Source of the DNA: Gammaproteobacteria bacterium
GTDB taxonomy: Bacteria; Pseudomonadota; Gammaproteobacteria; Steroidobacterales; GCA-2729495
Reading direction: 5' to 3'
DNA: 64,000 nt
NCBI GenBank assembly: GCA_030426355.1
Contig: JAUHYQ010000003.1
Coordinates: 124,001 to 188,000 of the forward strand
In this document: positions 18,445-29,742 of the stretch, one piece after another
How the letters are laid out: every line of letters begins with the position of its first letter
Numbering within the stretch: the stretch's first letter is position 1
Program-made: the position numbers and the translations under genes
Notes under the pieces: generated by a model
The model's database searches: none
The model's input: the letters and a program-made list of their open reading frames with translations, nothing else
Told to the model about the DNA's origin: nothing

Positions 18445-18830
18445 TAATTCTTGTCCTTGAGCCGACGAGGCATGTCTTCGCGCTGCTGCAAATGCTGCCA
18501 GTGTTTTTCCAGACTGGCGAAAAGCTGTGCGTTGGATGCCTGGGCGGCGGTATGTTGGGGCAGAATGATAATGTCTATCCCGCCCAATGTCTGGTTTTGT
18601 AGCCGGAAACTTTCCCGGGCCAGCCGCCGCACCCGGTTTCTGCCCACTGCCGTGGATATTTTTTTCTTCGCCACCGTGAATCCCAGGCGCGGTAAATCCG
18701 CGCCATTCGAACGATAAAGCACCGTGAAATAACGATCGGCGGAGCGCCGTGCAGCCGCAAAGACCTGCTGAAACTCAGCGGGCTTTATAAGCCTTGAATT
18801 GCGACCGAAGCTGAAATTGTTTGAGGACGT
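18444..18830 (-). CDS. rnpA: Ribonuclease P protein component RnpA, start codon uncertain
   Basis: RnpA is the protein subunit that helps the RNase P RNA mature tRNA 5' ends. The conserved core is clear (RLGFTVAKKKISTAVGRNRV, then RRLARESFRL). The first standard start in this frame is GTG at 18722, which would give only 92 residues and omit clearly homologous sequence upstream (FGRNSRLIKPAEFQQVF). That upstream part is open back to a TAG near 18860 but has no ATG, GTG or TTG. An AAGGAGG lies eight bases before an in-frame ACG at 18830; the adjacent ATG at 18838 is in another frame and stops after 17 codons. I give the ACG as the likely extent. A lost base is the main alternative. Confidence 0.8.
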   Translation of the reverse strand, partial: TSSNNFSFGRNSRLIKPAEFQQVFAAARRSADRYFTVLYRSNGADLPRLGFTVAKKKISTAVGRNRVRRLARESFRLQNQTLGGIDIIILPQHTAAQASNAQLFASLEKHWQHLQQREDMPRRLKDKN

Positions 18831-18872
18831 CGCACCATCCTCCTTGTCGCGCCCGGGCTATCCTTGCGAATA

Positions 18873-19007
18873 TCAGTGAGAAAGACGGGCGCGTTTTTTC
18901 TGGCGCCGGCTACGAAGAACTGCACGTCCGCCCTTGGTGGCCATGCGAGCACGGAAACCATGAGTACGCTTACGCTTGATACGGCTGGGCTGATATGTAC
19001 GTTTCAT
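18873..19007 (-). CDS. rpmH: 50S ribosomal protein L34
   Basis: This 44-residue, very basic protein is a component of the large ribosomal subunit. [20 protein letters not shown] is the near-invariant start, and the rest ([19 protein letters not shown]) has the normal L34 end. The ATG at 19007 was chosen over in-frame upstream codons because L34 always begins here. It is the first gene of the leftward rpmH-rnpA-yidC-mnmE operon and faces dnaA across the promoter region. Confidence 0.98.
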   Translation of the reverse strand: MKRTYQPSRIKRKRTHGFRARMATKGGRAVLRSRRQKKRARLSH

Positions 19008-19076
19008 TTGTTCTAAGCCGGTTCTGGTTCGGGCGCTGATTAAGTAGGGAGCACAATGTCCCAAAAAAGAGCGCGA

Positions 19077-19105
19077 AGGTTACGCGCCACTTCAGACCTT
19101 GTCAA
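19077..19105 (-). promoter_or_regulatory. Sigma-70 promoter for rpmH
   Basis: On the minus strand a perfect -35 hexamer TTGACA (19100-19105) is followed after exactly 17 bases by TAACCT (19077-19082), a weak -10. It is 70 bases upstream of the rpmH ATG and just downstream of the DnaA box at 19120. Confidence 0.55.
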
Positions 19106-19119
19106 TACTGCTCCTGCCC

Positions 19120-19128
19120 TGTGGATAA
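19120..19128 (-). promoter_or_regulatory. DnaA box in the rpmH-dnaA promoter region
   Basis: This is a perfect consensus box (TTATCCACA on the minus strand). It lies 22 bases before the TTG that opens the dnaA frame and 15 bases upstream of the rpmH -35. It is well placed for DnaA autoregulation of its own promoter, as known in other gammaproteobacteria. Confidence 0.7.
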
Positions 19129-19149
19129 CTCAACATAAGAGGTATAGAC

Positions 19150-20538
19150 TTGCCCGTCCGCTTTGCATCAAAAAAACAAAAATTAACAGCTATCGAGACC
19201 GGATCCACAAACGTGCAAACCACCCTATGGAATCAATGTATTCAGGCTCTTCAAGCGGACCTTAGTGAGCAACAAATCAACATGTATGTGCGGCCTTTGC
19301 AGCCGGTGGAGGAGTCCGACCGGTTACGTTTGCTGGCACCCAACCGCTTCATTGTTGACTGGATCAATGCCAATTGCCGGCACCGCATAAACGAGGTCGT
19401 TGACGGACATACGAACTGGCCGGCCAGCGCCGTCAGCATAGAAGTAGGGCAGCATCACCGCGAGACAGCGGTTCCGGAGGCTGCTCAGCGCGAAGAGGCT
19501 GCAACCATGCCCGTACCAGGCGGGGCGCTAAACCCCGCCTACACTTTCTCTACCTATGTTGAGGGCAAGAGCAATCAACTGGCGCGCGCAGCTTCGCTGC
19601 AGGTCGGGCAGAATCCTGGCCTGGCCTATAACCCGCTGTTTATTCAGGGCGGCGTCGGGCTGGGAAAAACTCACCTGATGCATAGCATCGGCAACCTTAT
19701 CCGCGAGCGACGCCCGGGGGCGCGTGTTGCGTACGTGCACTCCGAGAAATTCGTCGGTGACATGGTTAAAGCCTTGCAGCACAACCGCATCGCGCAGTTC
19801 AAGCAAACTTACCGGTCTCTGGATGCCTTGCTGATCGATGACATACAGTTCTTTGCCGGGAAGCAGCAGTCTCAGGAAGAATTCTTCCATACTTTCAATG
19901 CGTTACTTGAGGGTCAGCGGCAGGTGGTACTGACCTGCGACCGCTACCCGAAAGAAGTTTCGGGCCTCGATCAACGGCTCACGTCGCGGTTTGGCTGGGG
20001 TCTTACGGTGGCAATCGAACCACCTGAGCTGGAAACCAGCGCTGCCATTTTGATGACCAAGGCTGAGGCCGAGCACGTGGATTTGCCCGAAGACGTGGCG
20101 TTTTTCATCGCCCAGCATATTCGCTCTAACGTGCGGGAGCTGGAAGGCGCGTTGCGACGGGTGATGGCGAATTCGCGCTTTACAGGGCAACCCATATCAC
20201 TGGATTTTGCGAAAGAAGCCTTGCGAGACTTGCTGGCGGTGCACGATAAACTGGTAACCATCGAAAATATTCAGCGTACTGTCGCCGGCTATTTCAAAAT
20301 TCGCGTTGCCGATTTAATGTCCAAGAGTCGCAGCCGTTCCATTACCCGACCGCGCCAGATGGCCATGAGCCTGGCTAAAGAATTAACCAGCCACAGCCTG
20401 CCGGAAATCGGCGATGCATTTGGCGGACGTGATCACACCACCGTTTTGCACGCTTGCCGCAAGGTAAAGGAATTGAGAGAGGCCGATAACCGCGTGCGAG
20501 AGGATTATCAGAATCTACTGCGGACTTTGTCTTCGTAG
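19150..20538 (+). CDS. dnaA: Chromosomal replication initiator DnaA
   Basis: This AAA+ initiator binds DnaA boxes and melts oriC. Domain I ([20 protein letters not shown]) begins at about residue 26 of this frame. The ATPase has Walker [14 protein letters not shown] and Walker [12 protein letters not shown], and the C-terminal DNA-binding domain has the signature [20 protein letters not shown]. Two starts are possible: TTG at 19150 with AGAGG seven bases upstream (462 residues), or GTG at 19213 (441 residues), which gives the more usual N-terminus beginning just before LWNQC. Domain II is short and proline-poor. It is followed by the oriC spacer and dnaN. Confidence 0.97.
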   Translation: MPVRFASKKQKLTAIETGSTNVQTTLWNQCIQALQADLSEQQINMYVRPLQPVEESDRLRLLAPNRFIVDWINANCRHRINEVVDGHTNWPASAVSIEVGQHHRETAVPEAAQREEAATMPVPGGALNPAYTFSTYVEGKSNQLARAASLQVGQNPGLAYNPLFIQGGVGLGKTHLMHSIGNLIRERRPGARVAYVHSEKFVGDMVKALQHNRIAQFKQTYRSLDALLIDDIQFFAGKQQSQEEFFHTFNALLEGQRQVVLTCDRYPKEVSGLDQRLTSRFGWGLTVAIEPPELETSAAILMTKAEAEHVDLPEDVAFFIAQHIRSNVRELEGALRRVMANSRFTGQPISLDFAKEALRDLLAVHDKLVTIENIQRTVAGYFKIRVADLMSKSRSRSITRPRQMAMSLAKELTSHSLPEIGDAFGGRDHTTVLHACRKVKELREADNRVREDYQNLLRTLSS

Positions 20539-20573
20539 TATCGGGTTCGAATTTAGTAAGTTGTTCGCGGTTG

Positions 20574-20604
20574 CGTGGATCAGACGTGGACAACTTGTGG
20601 ATAA
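20574..20604 (-). promoter_or_regulatory. Three DnaA boxes in 11-bp phase
   Basis: Three same-strand boxes start at 20574 (CGTGGATCA), 20585 (CGTGGACAA) and 20596 (TGTGGATAA, perfect consensus). The first two each differ from consensus at two positions. The exact 11-bp spacing places all three on the same face of the helix, which favours cooperative filament formation. Confidence 0.65.
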
Positions 20605-20630
20605 ATTTAGCGGCGTTTTTTTAACACAGT

Positions 20631-20639
20631 TTATGCACA
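20631..20639 (+). promoter_or_regulatory. DnaA box TTATGCACA
   Basis: This matches the TTATNCACA consensus on the plus strand, facing the three phased minus-strand boxes to its left. Confidence 0.65.
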
Positions 20640-20662
20640 CCACGTGGCTGTAAAAATGCCGG

Positions 20663-20671
20663 TTATCCACA
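20663..20671 (+). promoter_or_regulatory. DnaA box TTATCCACA (perfect)
   Basis: This perfect plus-strand box lies 32 bases after the TTATGCACA box and directly borders the AT-rich segment. That is the position expected of the box from which DnaA loads onto the unwinding element. Confidence 0.75.
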
Positions 20672-20799
20672 AGTTAGAAGTTTTATATGTTGTTGATTTT
20701 AAAGCTATATTTTGTCTTTATAAACACTTTTAGTGCGGCTCAGTAACAACAACAGATTTAAATATAAAAATATATATTTATTGAAATACGGGTGAAGGA

Positions 20800-21900
20800 A
20801 TGAAGCTTAGTACCTCTCGTGAATCGCTCTTAAGACCTTTGCAAACGGTCATCGGTGTGGTTGAACGTCGTCAGACTATGCCTGTGTTGGCCAATGTTCT
20901 TCTGGTAGTCAACGACGGGCAACTAACAGTGACGGCAACGGATCTGGAAGTGGAGTTGTCGGCAACCAGCGTCGTGGATACGGTGACAACGCCTGGGGAA
21001 ATTACGGTACCGGGTCGCAAACTGCTGGATATTTGCCGAGCACTGGAAGATGGGCCTGAAGTTAAATTGAGCCTTAAAGGTGATCGGGTGACTATTCAGT
21101 CGGGGCGCAGCAAATTTGTGTTGTCGACCTTGCCTGCAGCCGAGTTCCCGCTAATTGAAGACGCGTCGATGGATCGTCAGTTCACCATCGGTCAAACGGA
21201 GTTGGGGCGTTTGCTGGATCGCACCCATTTTTCGATGGCGCAGCAGGACGTGCGCTATTACCTGAATGGATTATTGCTGGAAACGGGCAATGGCAAACTG
21301 CGTGCCGTCGCTACCGATGGCCACCGCCTGGCGTTGAGTGATACCGCACTCGACGGTGCTGATGGCGCGAAGTCGCAAGTGATTGTGCCACGCAAGGGCG
21401 TGATGGAATTACAGCGCTTGCTGGAAGGCGATGGGGCCGCAGACGTGTCGTTGAGCACAAATCACATTCGAGTGGTGCTGGGTGGTATTCGCTTCACGTC
21501 GAAATTGATCGATGGCCGTTTCCCCGATTACGATCGTGTCATACCGTCGCCCGACGGGAACGTACTCAAGGCTGACCGGGACGCACTGCGCCACGCTTTG
21601 CAACGCGCGGCAATTTTGTCCAACGAAAAATACCGCGGTGTCCGCCTGGAGTTTATGAAGGGCAAAATCAAGATTCAGGCCAATAATCCGGATCAGGAAG
21701 AGGCCGAGGAAGAAGTTGAAGTGGATTACAGCGGCCAGGACATGGAGATTGGCTTCAACGTCAATTATCTACTGGATGCGCTGTCGGCGGTCGAGAATAG
21801 CCAGGTTGAGTTTGGTCTGGTGGATCCGGGCAGCAGCTGTGTGGTGCGCGCTCCGGGTGATAAGGACAGCCTCTACGTTGTCATGCCGATGCGGCTCTAG
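20800..21900 (+). CDS. dnaN: DNA polymerase III beta subunit (sliding clamp)
   Basis: This 366-residue ring-forming clamp tethers polymerases and repair factors to DNA; E. coli has 366 too. The start MKLSTSRESLLRPLQTVIGV and the end VVMPMRL are typical, with the C-terminal M-P-M-R-L that helps form the clamp's peptide-binding pocket. Three clamp repeats can be placed at about 1-120, 125-245 and 246-366. An acidic stretch (QEEAEEEVEVDY, around residue 300) is more charged than usual. The ATG has GGTGAAGGA just upstream. Confidence 0.98.
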   Translation: MKLSTSRESLLRPLQTVIGVVERRQTMPVLANVLLVVNDGQLTVTATDLEVELSATSVVDTVTTPGEITVPGRKLLDICRALEDGPEVKLSLKGDRVTIQSGRSKFVLSTLPAAEFPLIEDASMDRQFTIGQTELGRLLDRTHFSMAQQDVRYYLNGLLLETGNGKLRAVATDGHRLALSDTALDGADGAKSQVIVPRKGVMELQRLLEGDGAADVSLSTNHIRVVLGGIRFTSKLIDGRFPDYDRVIPSPDGNVLKADRDALRHALQRAAILSNEKYRGVRLEFMKGKIKIQANNPDQEEAEEEVEVDYSGQDMEIGFNVNYLLDALSAVENSQVEFGLVDPGSSCVVRAPGDKDSLYVVMPMRL

Positions 21901-21924
21901 CCGGCGGCACGCGGGTTTCGGCGT

Positions 21925-22989
21925 GTGAGCCTGCAGCAGTTCAAAGCCAGGGGTTTTCGTTGTCTCGAAGAGCTGGAGTTCGCGCCGGACCCGGTTCTTA
22001 ATCTCATCTCAGGGCCCAATGCCAGCGGCAAGACCAGCTTGCTGGAAGCCATCTACTATTTGAGCCGCGGGCGATCGTTTCGCGCGAGTGGCAATCGTGA
22101 GCTCATAAAGGCCGGCGCTAAAGGCTTCACTTTGTTTGGGGAAATTCTTGCTGCGGGGGAGACGCATCGGGCCGGCATTGAGGTGGCAGCAGGCGAGCGG
22201 CACATCCGTATTAACGGCAGCAATGGCACAGCAGCCGATTTGGCAAACATTATTCCAGTGCAGGCAATCGACCCCGAGGTACACAACCTAATTCAGGGCG
22301 GCCCAGAGTTTAGGCGGCGTTTTTTGGATTGGGGAGTGTTTCACGTGAAACATTCATTCTTGGGTTGCTGGCGTCGTTATCAACAAGCCTTGCGACAAAG
22401 GAACGCCGCGCTCCGAATGGGGCAGCCGGATAGCAGCGTGCAGGCGTGGGACGCAGAGTTAATCGCAGCGGGAACAGAAGTGGATGCCTGCCGCCGCGAG
22501 TATTTCGACGCCTATTTGTCGCTATTATCGCCCATAGTTCACGAAAAACTGCCTTTTGATTCTATTTGTGTCTATCACCGTGGCTGGCCTGAAGACCAGA
22601 GTCTGTCCGAGGCCCTGCACCAAAGCAGGGCACGCGATCGCGCCATGGGTTCCACTCAGATGGGTCCGCACCGCGCAGACCTTGCTGTAACCGTCCATGA
22701 CCGGCGCGCGCGCTATCGCGTCTCGCGCGGCCAGCAGAAACTGTTGGCTGCGACCCTGGTGATTGCGCAGACGCGTTTTGTGGCCGATCACGGGGTGACT
22801 GATCTGGTTTTGCTGGTTGATGATCCGGCTGCTGAACTGGACCGTGATAATCGCGGCAGGTTATTCGACTTGTTGCACAGTATTCCCGCGCAGATGTTCG
22901 TTACGGCACTCGAACCGGAAGACTTGCCGTGGTCGGATCAGGGCCTCATGTTTCACGTGGAGCACGGCAAATTATCCTCACGGCTGTAG
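21925..22989 (+). CDS. recF: DNA replication and repair protein RecF
   Basis: This 354-residue SMC-like ATPase helps load RecA at single-strand gaps with RecO and RecR. The Walker A is GPNASGKTSLLEAIYYLSRG (about residue 30). The signature and Walker B regions are in the C-terminal part (VSRGQQKLLAATLVIAQTRF, LVLLVDDPAAELD). The start is GTG at 21925, giving MSLQQFKARGFRCLEELEF, the usual N-terminus. It follows dnaN by 24 bases and is probably cotranscribed with it. Confidence 0.96.
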   Translation: MSLQQFKARGFRCLEELEFAPDPVLNLISGPNASGKTSLLEAIYYLSRGRSFRASGNRELIKAGAKGFTLFGEILAAGETHRAGIEVAAGERHIRINGSNGTAADLANIIPVQAIDPEVHNLIQGGPEFRRRFLDWGVFHVKHSFLGCWRRYQQALRQRNAALRMGQPDSSVQAWDAELIAAGTEVDACRREYFDAYLSLLSPIVHEKLPFDSICVYHRGWPEDQSLSEALHQSRARDRAMGSTQMGPHRADLAVTVHDRRARYRVSRGQQKLLAATLVIAQTRFVADHGVTDLVLLVDDPAAELDRDNRGRLFDLLHSIPAQMFVTALEPEDLPWSDQGLMFHVEHGKLSSRL

Positions 22990-23056
22990 CCGCTAAAACC
23001 GCCTGAAGAGCCCAGATAAAGTCGCTTTCAGGCACCGTTGACAGGCCCTTTTAGCT

Positions 23057-25509
<2,453 letters not shown>

Positions 25510-25540
25510 TTTTCGACGCTTTATTGGCGGGCGTAAATAT

Positions 25541-26350
25541 TCAGGCCGCCTCGTCTATACCGGGCGGTAACAAGTCAGGTTGCGCATCTTTCAGAAAGCC
25601 GTAGCTGAAGGACAATACGGCGATGCCAAATACACCCAGGTATACGCCGATCACTACATTGAACACGATGGCCAACCAGGCCGGCAACACGGCAGCGAGA
25701 AGTTCCGTTGCCACTTCAATGATCAGCGTCGATAAACCGACAACCAGAAACACCTGCCAGTGGTAGCGTTGGCTAAAGTGCCAGGCCCAACCCAGGCTGG
25801 GTCTGGAGTCTGTCGCGGTTGCCGGAAAGATGAATGACCAGCGGCTGATCACATAGACCAAGGGAAGCACGGCGGCGTAAAACGCCAGGGTTGCACCCGG
25901 CCCAACCTCCTCGTCGGCCAAAATGTCGCCAGCATTGCCGGCCAAAATTGCTCCCAACAGAAAAACCAGCGGCACGGCGACGACTATCATCAGCAATCCG
26001 ATGGCCAGCCCCCAGCCAAAAAACCGGGTTTCCCTGTGTGTCCAGCCGGTTATGCCGATGCCGGGGACGGCCCGCGCGCCTAATAAAAATATACGGTGGA
26101 AGGTGATGGCCAGCAGGGTATAGCCATAGATGATGGCTGCAAAGCAGACCACAAAGCCGGCAGCTGAAACCAACCGGCTGGAAAGCATTTCCAGACTGGT
26201 GGCAAAAACAAGCCCCATAATGCACAGATAACCGGCGATCAGCGCTATTGCTCCCGGCACCGATTTGCGCATCAATGTCACACCGTATGAAATCGGCGCA
26301 GCCGCCGCGGCCAGTAATATGGTCTTTACCGGAAAGGTCGAGTCGGTCAT
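25541..26350 (-). CDS. Polytopic membrane protein of unknown function
   Basis: I do not recognise this 269-residue protein. It has about seven hydrophobic segments, roughly at residues 10-27, 31-53, 61-84, 112-140, 152-172, 195-220 and 225-250, separated by short loops. One longer loop contains GITGWTHRETRFFGWG and another a polar PATATDSRPSLGWAWHFSQR, the latter resembling segments before the last helices in several uncharacterised DUF-type membrane proteins. It is the last gene of the glyQ-glyS-gmhB-plsC run, 13 bases after the plsC stop, so it is likely cotranscribed. A link to envelope or lipid work is only a contextual guess. Confidence 0.7.
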   Translation of the reverse strand: MTDSTFPVKTILLAAAAAPISYGVTLMRKSVPGAIALIAGYLCIMGLVFATSLEMLSSRLVSAAGFVVCFAAIIYGYTLLAITFHRIFLLGARAVPGIGITGWTHRETRFFGWGLAIGLLMIVVAVPLVFLLGAILAGNAGDILADEEVGPGATLAFYAAVLPLVYVISRWSFIFPATATDSRPSLGWAWHFSQRYHWQVFLVVGLSTLIIEVATELLAAVLPAWLAIVFNVVIGVYLGVFGIAVLSFSYGFLKDAQPDLLPPGIDEAA

Positions 26351-26363
26351 GGCTATTCCCCCC

Positions 26364-27077
26364 TTAGCTCAGACTGACTATACGTTCGACCTCTTTCTCC
26401 ATCCAGTTCTGGATTTCGGCGTTGACCTCCCGCAGGTCGCGATTGCCCACGGTTACCGGCTGTCCGACCACGAACACCACCTCACCCGGCTTGATTCCCC
26501 GGGCGCGTCGCGGCCAGTGATAGCCCGCATTGTGCGCGATGGGCACGATGTATGCGCCACTTACCTGCGCCAACAAGGTGCCGCTTATTCCATAGCGTTT
26601 GGTCTCGCCCGGCGGCATGCGGGTGCCCTCCGGGAACACCGATACGCAGATGCCTTCGGCCAGCCTCTGCGTGCCTTGATCGACCACCTGTTTGACAGCC
26701 GCGCTGCCGGCAGAACGATCGATGGCAATGGCGCGCAGAGCCTTCAGGGCCCAGCCAAAGAATGGCACCCAGAGCAGTTCCCGCTTTAGTACCCAACAGG
26801 CCCGCGGAAACTCGCCAATCTGCACAAAGGTCTCCAGCGCGGACGAATGTTTGATAAACATCACGCAGGGCTGATCCGGAAAATGCTCCTTACCTTCAAC
26901 GCGATAACTGAGCCTGCAGATTCCCTTCAGAAAATAGCGAATGATGCCAACCCAGTGGTGCGCGACCGCGTATGCATAGCGATGCCCGAAGGGCGTCACC
27001 AGCAACGTAGCCGTGCCCCAGATAATCACTGTAATCCATGAAACGATGTTAAAAAGCAGGAAGCGCAGAAACCTCAT
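26364..27077 (-). CDS. plsC: 1-acyl-sn-glycerol-3-phosphate acyltransferase (PlsC family)
   Basis: This 237-residue inner-membrane acyltransferase converts lysophosphatidic acid to phosphatidic acid. One N-terminal hydrophobic helix is followed by the catalytic block I in FIKHSSALETF. The general H-x4-D is here H-x4-E, a variant I recall from a proteobacterial PlsC subgroup whose members carry KHQS-like motifs. Block III is present as VFPEGTRMPPGE, and block IV region as VPIAHNAGYHWP. Its start overlaps the gmhB stop by four bases. The combination gmhB-plsC after glyQS is a familiar gammaproteobacterial arrangement. Confidence 0.92.
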   Translation of the reverse strand: MRFLRFLLFNIVSWITVIIWGTATLLVTPFGHRYAYAVAHHWVGIIRYFLKGICRLSYRVEGKEHFPDQPCVMFIKHSSALETFVQIGEFPRACWVLKRELLWVPFFGWALKALRAIAIDRSAGSAAVKQVVDQGTQRLAEGICVSVFPEGTRMPPGETKRYGISGTLLAQVSGAYIVPIAHNAGYHWPRRARGIKPGEVVFVVGQPVTVGNRDLREVNAEIQNWMEKEVERIVSLS

Positions 27078-27631
27078 GGCTTGTGCCCGAGCAGCGCGTC
27101 GGTAAATGCTGCGAGGTCGTCGTAAACCGGCGGGAGTTCAGACGCATCCATGTTCTGTTCGGTTTTGGCACCGTAGCCGGAACGCACCAGCACCGGTCGC
27201 ACACCGGCCGCGCGAGCCGCCTGAATGTCCGATACTTTATCGCCGACATAAGTCATGTTGCCCAGACCGCAGGCGAAGTACTCGGCAGCCTGATAGAGCA
27301 GACCCGGCTTGGGTTTACGGCAGTCACAACCGTCTTCCGGTGTGTGCACGCAATAGAAAATATGCTGTACAAAGCCACCGTGCTCGACAATCTCCTGCAG
27401 CATGTGCCGATGAATGTCACACAGCGTGTCGATGCTAAACAGCCCCCGGCCAACGCCGGACTGGTTAGTGGCAATGCCTAACAGAATGCCGGCTTTGTGC
27501 AGCCGCGCGATGGCCTCGAGACTCCCGGGTACAGGCACCCACTCATCCACGGACTTGATGTAGGCGTCTGAATCCTCGTTGATAACACCGTCGCGGTCCA
27601 GAATGACAACTTTCGGCAGGCTCGGGGTCAT
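27074..27631 (-). CDS. gmhB: D-glycero-beta-D-manno-heptose-1,7-bisphosphate 7-phosphatase
   Basis: This 185-residue HAD-family phosphatase acts in the ADP-heptose pathway for the lipopolysaccharide core. HAD motif I is ILDRDGVINEDSDAYI (residues ~10-25), and the zinc-binding cysteine loop, which distinguishes GmhB, is FYCVHTPEDGCDCRKPKPGL. The later VGDKVSDIQAARAAG is HAD motif IV. It overlaps glyS upstream and plsC downstream by four bases each. It implies a heptose-containing LPS core in this organism. Confidence 0.94.
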   Translation of the reverse strand: MTPSLPKVVILDRDGVINEDSDAYIKSVDEWVPVPGSLEAIARLHKAGILLGIATNQSGVGRGLFSIDTLCDIHRHMLQEIVEHGGFVQHIFYCVHTPEDGCDCRKPKPGLLYQAAEYFACGLGNMTYVGDKVSDIQAARAAGVRPVLVRSGYGAKTEQNMDASELPPVYDDLAAFTDALLGHKP

Positions 27632-29742
27632 AGCTGCGAAATATCAGCGACATCCAAAAAAAGCGTTCGCAACGCGCTTAATTGCGCGAGCCGGTTATTG
27701 CGTTGACGATCGTCGTCAGTCATTACCATGACGTCATCAAAATAGTTATCGACGGGCTCTCGCAATCCGGCCAGGCGGATCAACAGGCCTTCATAGTTGC
27801 GGCTTTCCAGGTCGCGGCCGTGCTCGGCGCGCAACCCCTCAATGGCTTCATACAACTGCTGTTCGACGTTGCTCTCGAACAGCCCGGTATCAACGGCCGA
27901 TGTTTTAGTCCCGACACTATCGTCGGCTTTGCGCAGAATATTGGCGATGCGTTTGTTGGCTGCGGCGAGACTGACAGCGCTGTCGTGCTGCATGAAGTTT
28001 CGCACCGCGTTAATCCGGGCATGGAAATCGAGCAGTGATCGCGGATTGCGCGCAAGTACAGCAGCAAACATTTCCGGGCTGACGTCACCCTTGCTAAATC
28101 CGGGAGCGTGGCCGTCCAGATACCATGCACGTAAGCGATCCATAACAAAGTCATGCACTGTCCGGGCAACATCGCTTTGCGCCGGTGCCTGCTTGTTGGT
28201 CTGTTCAGGTTGAAGTTGCGCCGCGAGGTCCAGCAAATCGGGCAAATCGGCGTCCAGCCCGCCTTCGACGATAATCCGTATAAGCCCGAGCGCCTGCCGG
28301 CGCAATCCAAACGGGTCTTTGTTACCTGTGGGCTTCTTTCCCAGGGCGAAAACTCCGGCCAGGGTATCGAGTCGATCGGCTACGGCCAGCGTTCGGCCCA
28401 CCGCTGTTTGCGGTAAACGGTCGCCCGCGTGTCGCGGCAGATATTGCTCTTCAAGCGCTATCGCAACTTGCTCATCTTCACCGTCATTGCTTGCATAGTA
28501 ATAGCCCATTCGACCTTGCAGCTCGGGAAACTCTCCCACCATATCTGTTAACAGATCGGTTCTGCTCAGTAGCGCCGCTCGGGCAACGTTGGCCGGGTCA
28601 GCGTTGCTGATGCCGGTTAATGCTGCGGCAAGTTTTGCAACCCGCGCTGATTTGTCGCGCAAACTGCCAAGCCCCTGCTGGTAGACGACGCTGTCAAGGG
28701 CATCTATTCTGTCGGCCAGCTTGCTGCGCCCGTCCTGATCCCAGAAGAACGCTGCATCGGCCAGCCGCGGCAGCACCACGCGCTCGTTGCCACGACGCAC
28801 TTCAGCAGGCTGGGTGCTTTCAATGTTACTGATCGTTATGAACGCCGCTTTGAGCTCATGCTCGCCATCGATCACAGGAAAATAACGCTGATGGTCTTGC
28901 AGGGTGGAAATCAATACTTCCCGTGGCAAGCGCAAAAAAGTTTCATCGAAACGCCCCGCAACCGGCACAGGCCATTCAACCAGCGCGGTTACCTCGTCAA
29001 CCACTTCATCATGCAGTAACGCTTCGCCGCCGAGTTCAGCGGCGGCCTGGTGCGCGGCTGTAACCACCCGCGCCCGGCGGGCGGCGAAATCAGCAATCAC
29101 CTTGCCCTGTTGTTCGAGTATGTCTGCATAGTGCGCCGGCGCCGTTACGGTAATGGCACCGGGGCTGTGGAAACGATGGCCGAAGGTTTGGTTGCCGGCC
29201 TTCAGCCCAAGCACCGTTGCCGGAATCACGGTGTCACCGTGCATCATGACTAGCCAGTGTGCGGGCCGAACAAATTCTGTGTCACTGGCGCCCCAACGCA
29301 TGCGTTTAGGTATGGGCAATGCCGCCAGCGCCTTGTCGACGATGGCCGGTATAAGCTCTGCTGCGGCCACACCTTCGCTGCGGCCTTTGTAGTAGAGCCA
29401 CTCGCCCTTGTCGGTTTCTGTGCGCGACAGCTGATTTACTCTGACCCCACATTTGGCGGCAAAGGCTTCGGCGGCTTTCGTGGGGTTGCCGTTGTCGTCA
29501 AAAGCGAGGCGCACCGGGGGTCCGCGGTTTTCGATTTCCTGTGCGGCTTGCTGGCTGGTCAGTTCCTTCACGCAGACGGCGAGCCTTCGCGGTGTTGCGA
29601 AACCTTGTACTTCGCCGTGTTGCAGATTCGCTTCCGTCAGCCCCTGCAGGATGCCGGCGGTGAACGCATCCCGCAGTGTCAGCAGCGCTTTCGGTGGCAA
29701 TTCCTCGGTGCCGAGCTCAACCAGAAAGTCGGCGGCCGTCAT
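27628..29742 (-). CDS. glyS: Glycyl-tRNA synthetase beta subunit
   Basis: This 704-residue beta subunit of the alpha2-beta2 bacterial glycyl-tRNA synthetase binds tRNA-Gly. It begins with the family signature [16 protein letters not shown], contains an HD-like central domain ([32 protein letters not shown]) and ends with an anticodon-binding-like helical region ([20 protein letters not shown]-type segment, here [12 protein letters not shown]). Length matches E. coli GlyS (689). It overlaps glyQ by four bases. Confidence 0.98.
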   Translation of the reverse strand: MTAADFLVELGTEELPPKALLTLRDAFTAGILQGLTEANLQHGEVQGFATPRRLAVCVKELTSQQAAQEIENRGPPVRLAFDDNGNPTKAAEAFAAKCGVRVNQLSRTETDKGEWLYYKGRSEGVAAAELIPAIVDKALAALPIPKRMRWGASDTEFVRPAHWLVMMHGDTVIPATVLGLKAGNQTFGHRFHSPGAITVTAPAHYADILEQQGKVIADFAARRARVVTAAHQAAAELGGEALLHDEVVDEVTALVEWPVPVAGRFDETFLRLPREVLISTLQDHQRYFPVIDGEHELKAAFITISNIESTQPAEVRRGNERVVLPRLADAAFFWDQDGRSKLADRIDALDSVVYQQGLGSLRDKSARVAKLAAALTGISNADPANVARAALLSRTDLLTDMVGEFPELQGRMGYYYASNDGEDEQVAIALEEQYLPRHAGDRLPQTAVGRTLAVADRLDTLAGVFALGKKPTGNKDPFGLRRQALGLIRIIVEGGLDADLPDLLDLAAQLQPEQTNKQAPAQSDVARTVHDFVMDRLRAWYLDGHAPGFSKGDVSPEMFAAVLARNPRSLLDFHARINAVRNFMQHDSAVSLAAANKRIANILRKADDSVGTKTSAVDTGLFESNVEQQLYEAIEGLRAEHGRDLESRNYEGLLIRLAGLREPVDNYFDDVMVMTDDDRQRNNRLAQLSALRTLFLDVADISQL

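Larger units (their letters stand above)
20539..20799. other. oriC: Probable replication origin oriC (dnaA-dnaN spacer)
   Basis: This 261-base gene-free region carries a cluster of DnaA boxes in its left half. A strongly AT-rich half follows, including 20757-20785 (runs such as AATATAAAAATATATATTTA), which suits a duplex-unwinding element. Adjacent genes dnaA, dnaN, recF and gyrB run rightward, while rpmH to mnmE run leftward. This is a common bacterial origin position, but function is inferred from arrangement only. Confidence 0.8.
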
